Assembly (NCBI RefSeq): GCF_900232865.1
Contig: NZ_OCTS01000006.1
Span: 1 to 64,000, forward strand
DNA: 64,000 bases
Source: Corynebacterium dentalis
Lineage (GTDB): Bacteria > Actinomycetota > Actinomycetes > Mycobacteriales > Mycobacteriaceae
Direction: 5' to 3'
The notes below the pieces were generated by a model that saw nothing but the letters and a program-made list of their open reading frames with translations, was not told the DNA's origin and did not search any database. The translations under genes were made by a program, and so were the position numbers. Below are positions 59,063 to 64,000 of this stretch, piece after piece; within the stretch, counting starts at the first letter, position 1, and each line of letters starts with the position of its first letter.

Positions 59063-60544
59063 ATGACGAACGCGTTTTCCCGACGACAGTTTCTGCTCGG
59101 CGGGCTCGTCCTCGCCAGCACCGGGGCCGTGGCCGCCTGCACCAGCGACCCTGGACCCGCTGCCTCGGCACCAGGTCCCTCCCTTCGCCCCACTCCCACC
59201 CCCACTGCGCTCGGTGAGCCGACGGTGCGCCGGACACTGACCGCCCGGCCCCTCTCTCTGGATATCGGCGGCATCGAAGCCAAGACGTGGGGATACGTCT
59301 CTGACACCGGGGATGCGGCCATTGAGGCCACCGCCGGCGACGTCCTCCAGGTCGATATCACCAATGAACTGCCTGAGAGCACCTCCATCCACTGGCATGG
59401 CATCGCACTCCACAACGCAGCCGACGGTGTGCCCGGCATGACCCAGGACCCCATTGAACCTGGCGAGTCTTTCTCCTATGTTTTTGAAGTCCCCCACGGT
59501 GGCACCTACTTCTACCATTCCCACACCGGCCTGCAGCTTGATCGCAGCCTCCACGCCCCACTGATCATCCGTGACCCGCAAGACGCTGAGGACCAGGACG
59601 TCGAGTGGACCATCGTGCTCGACGACTGGGTCGATGGCATTCATGGCACTCCCGACGATGAGCTCGACAAGCTCACCGGAATGGGCTCGGACGACCATAA
59701 CGGGAGGATGGGAATGGGAGGTCACGGCCAGATGATGCACGGCACCCCGGACCGGGTACTGGGCGGAGATGTCGGCGATGTGATGTATCCGCACTACCTC
59801 ATCAACGGACGTATCCCCCGTGCTCACCGGACCTTCGAAGCCCGCCCGGGCGACAAGGCCCGCCTGCGGTTTATCAACTCCGGCGGTGACACCATCTTCA
59901 AGGTGGCCCTCGGTGGCCACCGCATGACCGTGACCCACACCGACGGCTTCCCTGTCCAGCCCTGGGAGACCGAATCGATCTACCTGTCGATGGGCGAGCG
60001 TGTCGACGTCGAGGTCATCCTCGGCGACGGCATCTTCCCGCTCACGGCTTTGGCGGTGGGTAAGGACGACCGCGCCTTCGCCGTCATCCGCACCGCCGGC
60101 GGCCAGGCCCCCCGCCCCGATGTCGACTTCCCCGAGTTGTCGTCCACCGGACTGCTTCTGTCCTCCCTGAAGCCAGCAGACCGTGCACTCCTGCCCGAGG
60201 GCACACCAGACCGAGAAGTCAGCATCGACCTGGGCGGGCAGATGATGCCGTATGAATGGAGCATTCTCACCGACGGCCAATCCTCCTCCGCGACCGTGCA
60301 GGAGGGCCAGCGCCTGCGGATGGTCATGCGCAACAGGACCATGATGCCCCATCCCATGCACATCCACGGCCACACCTGGGCGCTACCCGGCAGCGGCGGG
60401 CTACGCAAGGACACCGTCCTTCTCCGCCACGGTGAAACCATGATCGCCGACCTGATCGCTGACAACCCCGGTGAGTGGGCATTTCACTGCCATAACGCCT
60501 ATCACATGGAAACCGGGATGGTCAGCTCGCTTCGCTACGAGTAA
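59063..60544 (+). CDS. copO: Tat-exported multicopper oxidase (CopO/CueO-like)
   Basis: 493 residues. The twin-arginine signal SRRQFLLGGLVLASTGAVAAC also ends in a lipobox, so the enzyme may be a Tat lipoprotein. Copper ligands are intact: HWHG (type 2/3), YHSHTG (type 3), HPMHIHGHTWAL (types 1-3) and HCHNAYHMETGM, with HCH and the type 1 Met. A Met/His-rich loop (MGSDDHNGRMGMGGHGQMMHG, about residues 210-230) is typical of Cu(I) oxidases. It should oxidise Cu(I) outside the membrane. AAGGAAGG precedes the ATG. Confidence 0.94.
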   Translation: MTNAFSRRQFLLGGLVLASTGAVAACTSDPGPAASAPGPSLRPTPTPTALGEPTVRRTLTARPLSLDIGGIEAKTWGYVSDTGDAAIEATAGDVLQVDITNELPESTSIHWHGIALHNAADGVPGMTQDPIEPGESFSYVFEVPHGGTYFYHSHTGLQLDRSLHAPLIIRDPQDAEDQDVEWTIVLDDWVDGIHGTPDDELDKLTGMGSDDHNGRMGMGGHGQMMHGTPDRVLGGDVGDVMYPHYLINGRIPRAHRTFEARPGDKARLRFINSGGDTIFKVALGGHRMTVTHTDGFPVQPWETESIYLSMGERVDVEVILGDGIFPLTALAVGKDDRAFAVIRTAGGQAPRPDVDFPELSSTGLLLSSLKPADRALLPEGTPDREVSIDLGGQMMPYEWSILTDGQSSSATVQEGQRLRMVMRNRTMMPHPMHIHGHTWALPGSGGLRKDTVLLRHGETMIADLIADNPGEWAFHCHNAYHMETGMVSSLRYE

Positions 60545-60694
60545 CCCCCACAGCAGGGTTGAGTGCCGAGGTGGGCAGAGTCGCTGCAGACCACCCACCG
60601 GGCAGCACGATGACCTTCCTCGGTGTTGTGGTCTTCCGGGACAACCAGAACACCGTCTTCTTCCCCACCGCCCCGGAATAAGGAGATCTAATCC
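60545..60694 (+). other. coding debris after the multicopper oxidase
   Basis: An open frame ends at a TAA (60678-60680) with MTFLGVVVFRDNQNTVFFPTAPE, but has no good start. It looks like the 3' remnant of a deleted gene. I do not recognise the family. Confidence 0.35.
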
Positions 60695-60802
60695 ATGCCG
60701 AGCACACCCCGCAGAACCGCCATCGCGGTTGCCGCGGTGCTCACCGCCGTGACCCTGGTGGCCTATTTCCTCCCCGATTCCCCGGAGGAGATAGCTGGGT
60801 AG
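60695..60802 (+). pseudogene. 5' fragment of a membrane-anchored protein gene
   Basis: AGGAGATCTAATCC-ATG, a normal ribosome-binding site, starts a 35-residue frame MPSTPRRTAIAVAAVLTAV then TLVAYFLPDSPEEIAG. This is a basic start plus one transmembrane or signal helix, ending abruptly at TAG. It is probably the beginning of a longer copper-island gene cut off by the rearrangement that ends the island near 60.8 kb. A genuine small membrane protein is the alternative. Confidence 0.45.
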
Positions 60803-60981
60803 CAATGGTGAGGTGACTGTACGACGGCCTACAGTGCATTGCGTCGCGAAACTGGCGTATTGCCTACATGCAAGCGCGCAGCCATTGGGGCTGTATAGTC
60901 AGCTGGCCTAGTAGCACTTCATCAAGTGGGCCTCGCCCGGTAGCAGTAGCACTCTTATAAACCTCAGATAGTTTTAATTTA

Positions 60982-62538
60982 CTAATCCATTAAAGTGGAG
61001 AAGGTGACCTCGCGGCCGGGGAGCACATCGTAGACATAGTGCTCCCACTTTGGCTCCTGTAAGAGATCAAGCTTCTCGTATGAGAGTTTAATCACTGCAG
61101 GAAGCGGAGTATTCAGGCTTTTAATATTCCAGATCTTCTCCTCGGCTTTATCGGGCAGAATGACCTCTTCGCGGGTGATCGGCTGCGCCATGACTCCGTT
61201 TTGGTCCACAAGGAAAAACTCATCCTTGCCCTGTGGGTAAATGACCAAGTAGCAGGTGGACTGCTCTGCTCCCGGCACCGTCCTCTTTCGGTTGCTAGTC
61301 CGGAAGTATGACAGCGCGCTCCCCCACCTCCGAAAAATTCTGAGTCGAAAGTTCACATCGGTCAGGCTAGTTTCGTAGCTAGAGAACTGTTCGTCCCAGC
61401 CACCTCGAGCCTCAAGACCTATTTGTCCGAGAAGAGCAAGCGCAGTAATAGGCCGTGTTGTCCTGGCTGTAAAGACTTGATCAGCGAGAAACTCCACCAG
61501 ATCATTAACTGTCTCCACGCAGGTACGTAGTTCACTTGAGGTAGGAATATACCCATCATGGATAGCCTGATTTCGCAGATCAGCGACGTAGGTGATCCAC
61601 CTGTCAATGACCTCGGGTGTGTTACGCCCCCACCCGGAATTTGAGTAGAGACTCCCTAGTTCGTTCTTGACGAGATCGACAATGCCTCGGGGGCTGCCTC
61701 GTTTGGTTAGAAATTTCCTTGCTGTCTCTTCTGGGCGCAGATTCTGCTCCCAAAGGGTATGTTGTAGAAGCTCATCTAACAGGGACTCACAAGCAGAGGC
61801 ATACAGGATGATTGCGGTCCGGTAGTTTCCTTCCTGGGAAAAGCTCAGATCAGCCTCGCGGCGGAAGTCACCGTAGGTAGTGAACGGTCCCGTGGTGGAG
61901 AGATTTACCAGTGCGGCATCAATCCAGGTATTTTGTTGGTCGTGATCGTGAGTGCCATCAGGCGCAATCGGGATGTTCCAGTTGACGTTGAAGACGCTGA
62001 GATCTTCTACGTCTGGTAGCGCATTCTTATTGATCATCTCCCATGGTTTGGTGGCAGAGATTGTGATCGGAATCGTCGGGGGGAGCGATTCCCTCGCTAC
62101 CAGCCTAAGCGGTTTTTCCAGGGCCATTGCGATTGCGCGGAGAAGAATATTTTGCTCCGAGACTGCATAGTCGAAGGCTCTAGTTAGCTCGTCTGGTGCG
62201 TCATCGTTCAGATTCTGCCCAGAAGTTAAGGGCTCGTAATCCAACCCCACCATGGATTCAACGACCGTCTGGTGGGAAGTGCGCAGAATGGCAGGAGGAC
62301 TTTCCCGGGGCTGGGTGTTTGTCCTCTTGGCAGCGATCTCGAAACCAGCTTCCATCGGAGGGTGCGGAGACCCCTCAAGCACACGCTGATGGAAGATGAA
62401 GTGGGCGCTGTCTGTGGTCGGGGCGGCAACCCCTTCCTCTGTTTCATACTGACCAGATGGATATTTGGTCTTATTGAAGCCATCAGGTACTTGGAGCGAC
62501 CAGCCAAGCGGGATAAAAAAGTGCACTGTTGAGCCCAT
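60982..62538 (-). CDS. HEPN-motif protein of unknown function
   Basis: 518 residues from ATG 62538 (a TTG 9 bases earlier is also in frame). No family is recognised for the N-terminal 200 residues. Around residues 225-360 lies a helical region (EGNYRTAIILYASACESLLDELLQHTLWEQ, then VADLRNQAIHDGYIPTSSEL) that carries RNxAIHDG, the R-x4-H catalytic motif of HEPN ribonucleases. The C-terminal part is beta-rich. The gene overlaps or abuts the end of the DUF5677-like gene, so the two form one unit. HEPN proteins with such partners often act in defence; this is inference. Low GC suggests acquisition. Confidence 0.6.
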   Translation of the reverse strand: MGSTVHFFIPLGWSLQVPDGFNKTKYPSGQYETEEGVAAPTTDSAHFIFHQRVLEGSPHPPMEAGFEIAAKRTNTQPRESPPAILRTSHQTVVESMVGLDYEPLTSGQNLNDDAPDELTRAFDYAVSEQNILLRAIAMALEKPLRLVARESLPPTIPITISATKPWEMINKNALPDVEDLSVFNVNWNIPIAPDGTHDHDQQNTWIDAALVNLSTTGPFTTYGDFRREADLSFSQEGNYRTAIILYASACESLLDELLQHTLWEQNLRPEETARKFLTKRGSPRGIVDLVKNELGSLYSNSGWGRNTPEVIDRWITYVADLRNQAIHDGYIPTSSELRTCVETVNDLVEFLADQVFTARTTRPITALALLGQIGLEARGGWDEQFSSYETSLTDVNFRLRIFRRWGSALSYFRTSNRKRTVPGAEQSTCYLVIYPQGKDEFFLVDQNGVMAQPITREEVILPDKAEEKIWNIKSLNTPLPAVIKLSYEKLDLLQEPKWEHYVYDVLPGREVTFSTLMD

Positions 62539-62543
62539 GATTA

Positions 62544-63585
62544 TCAACCTCTCTCATTGGAGTCGCCGTCAGTCCCGTTTACTGCTGAGTGGTCTTCCGT
62601 CGACTCCCCGTTCCAGGCGTCGAGGATTTCTCTGTGCAACCGAGCTAGGACCCCAAGCATGTGACGCCCGGTGTCAATATCTTTGTCCGTCTCTGAGTTA
62701 TGAATCTCTATAGGGACGATAGTGCCTACTAAAGAGAGCAAGAATGTGGATCCGAAAATGGCCGGAAACGCGAGGCCATCAATGGTCGCTCCACCGTTGT
62801 ACCCGATAGTACCCATTCCATCTAACTTTCCTGCGTTAGCTAAGCCAGCAGAGCTGGCATGCAGGTGTTCGCTCGCGATTCTGTAGTAGGCGTTTAGGCT
62901 TGGCATCACGAGCTTGTTAAGGTCCATGAATGAGGGTGTCTTCTTGGGAAACAGAGGGGCCGCCCATCCCCAAGATGTCGAAAACACTTTCCCATATGTA
63001 CCGATAAGCTCCCTCTGTCGTGAATCGAGGGCGTCAAGAATCTCAGTGTTGATAGTCTCATCGATACCCGGAGTTCCAGTACTGATCAGGTCCCTGGCGG
63101 CTCCTTTAAGGAACACTTCCTGATGAAGAAGGTATCGTTCCACGAGGTCAGGGTAGTTTGACACAGGTGAGCCGTATTCCCAGAGGACCCTCGCAACAAT
63201 ATAGAGCTCGTGGAGAGCGAACACGGGTAAATGCGCCCTGAGGGTAGCCACCTCGCAGTAACCAGGACACTTCGTTGAAGGCGAGCAACGCCCTCGCTGC
63301 GAGCCCGGTCAAGGTAGTGAATAAGGCAGCATAGGCATCGTCTTCTGGGTCATCCTCGAGGTGCTCGTGAAGGATTTCGGATCCCCAGTTAACGGCTTCC
63401 ATGGCGCTTCTCCACAAAAGGTCCATTAGGTCGAGCGCATGGCCGTGCTGTTCGGCGATGTGTGCTTCGGCACGCTGTTCATTCTTGTGATTGAACAGTT
63501 CCACGTAAAGATTTGCGGCCTCTTCCGCGCGATCCTGAGCCGGGACGTCGAACATAAGAGGATCGAAATTGAGCATGAAGGACAT
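62544..63585 (-). pseudogene. DUF5677-like gene with an apparent frameshift
   Basis: Two frames join into one protein of about 345 residues. From ATG 63585: MSFMLNFDPLMFDVPAQD ... ALLAFNEVSWLLRGGYPQGAFTRVRS; then from about 63230 in another frame: LHELYIVARVLWEYG ... RYLLHQEVFLKGAA ... LNAYYRIASEHLHASSAG, to 62544. The junction GAFTRVRS-LHELYIVARVL is what DUF5677 members show (an Arg-Ser-Leu-x-Glu-Leu helix). The sequence CGCTCTCCACGAG would be in frame with one more CT pair, so a dinucleotide deletion is likely. The function is unknown; the family is helical and HEPN-like. Confidence 0.6.
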
Positions 63586-64000
63586 GCCAGGGCTAGGGCG
63601 GAATTAGTCACCTGCGTTGATGAGAGTCAGGAGGTAACCATTGATGGTCACGTTGATCGTGACCAGCTGACCAGCGAATTCTTTTGGAAATCTGGGAGAT
63701 GTGTCTCTGGGTAGCGAGCCTCGAATACCGAGCTGACCTCGAAGCCGGCGGCACCGAAGGCTTCTTCTTAGAGTGCAGCGACGGCCTCTGCGCTGCGGTT
63801 GCACCTAATGCTGGGAACGAGCTTCTGCATGTTATTCGTGGGGTCGAGCATAGGTGGATTTGGCAGGAAGCGAATCGACTGCGTGGCCGTATGCATGTAT
63901 GCGAGGTGGGGTGGTGTGCCTGAGGTGACCTTCCGTCGCCTAGTTGGCTCCCACGCACATGGATCCCCCAGAAGCGCCACACTACTTTCTGCGACCTGTG
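63586..64000. other. right-edge stretch, possible broken plus-strand gene
   Basis: No intact gene is supported. Two plus-strand frames are protein-like: ELVTCVDESQEVTIDGHVDR to a TAG near 63714, and, in another frame, 63684-63923, MEIWEMCLWVASLEYRADLE to EVGWCA. They might be pieces of one frameshifted gene, but I recognise no family. Minus-strand frames here look like shadows. Confidence 0.35.

Overview
The window reads as a chromosome segment of a Corynebacterium: high-GC actinobacterial codon use, a complete arg cluster (argC-J-B-D-F-R-G-H), a fadA2/fabG4/htdX-type lipid locus typical of mycolic-acid actinobacteria, a HelR-type RNA polymerase recycling ATPase, and a copper cluster whose order matches the copB-copZ-copS-copR-secreted protein-copO arrangement known from C. 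glutamicum. I cannot fix the species from sequence alone.

Layout. Bases 1-44 kb are core chromosome. A flavoprotein oxidoreductase, tyrS and a 56-residue Trm112-like protein are followed by the arginine genes (2.8-11.4 kb, all minus strand, argR embedded at the end of argF, ArgR-like boxes before argC). Then come pheST, a SpoU-type RNA methyltransferase, an EcsC-like protein and the infC-rpmI-rplT operon. infC has to start at an ATT codon. A DUF2339 membrane protein, uvrA, a metallo-beta-lactamase-fold hydrolase, a DoxX-like protein, helR, a universal stress protein, uvrB, coaE, two secreted proteins, the divergent thiolase / fabG4-htdX pair, a PiT phosphate transporter, rpsA and polA complete the backbone.

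Near 44.2 kb the backbone breaks. A VOC-family gene lacks its usual N-terminus and is followed by a frameshifted Abi-like gene, an IS6-family-like terminal repeat joined to the 3' end of a serine resolvase gene, and a SAM methyltransferase. From 46.4 to 60.8 kb lies a copper-handling island. It holds a YdhK-type lipoprotein, a Cys-rich four-helix copper-binding protein, a DUF305 lipoprotein, a CopB-type ATPase, a CopZ-like HMA protein, a CopS/CopR two-component pair, a CueP lipoprotein and a Tat-exported multicopper oxidase. Two tandem repeats matching the published CopR box and a palindrome resembling a CsoR-type site sit in the matching promoters, so two kinds of copper sensing may converge here.

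Inside the island (48.0-52.6 kb) is a decayed glycolysis-bypass cassette: phosphoketolase, a beta-phosphoglucomutase-like HAD phosphatase, the 3' end of a class I fructose-bisphosphate aldolase, and an archaeal-type (type II) GAPDH. Every member carries an inactivating lesion.

The right end (61.0-63.6 kb) carries an uncharacterised two-gene unit. One gene encodes a protein with an RNxxxH motif of the HEPN ribonuclease type; the other is a DUF5677-like gene with an apparent frameshift. The two overlap or abut. This is the best candidate here for a little-described, probably defence-related system.
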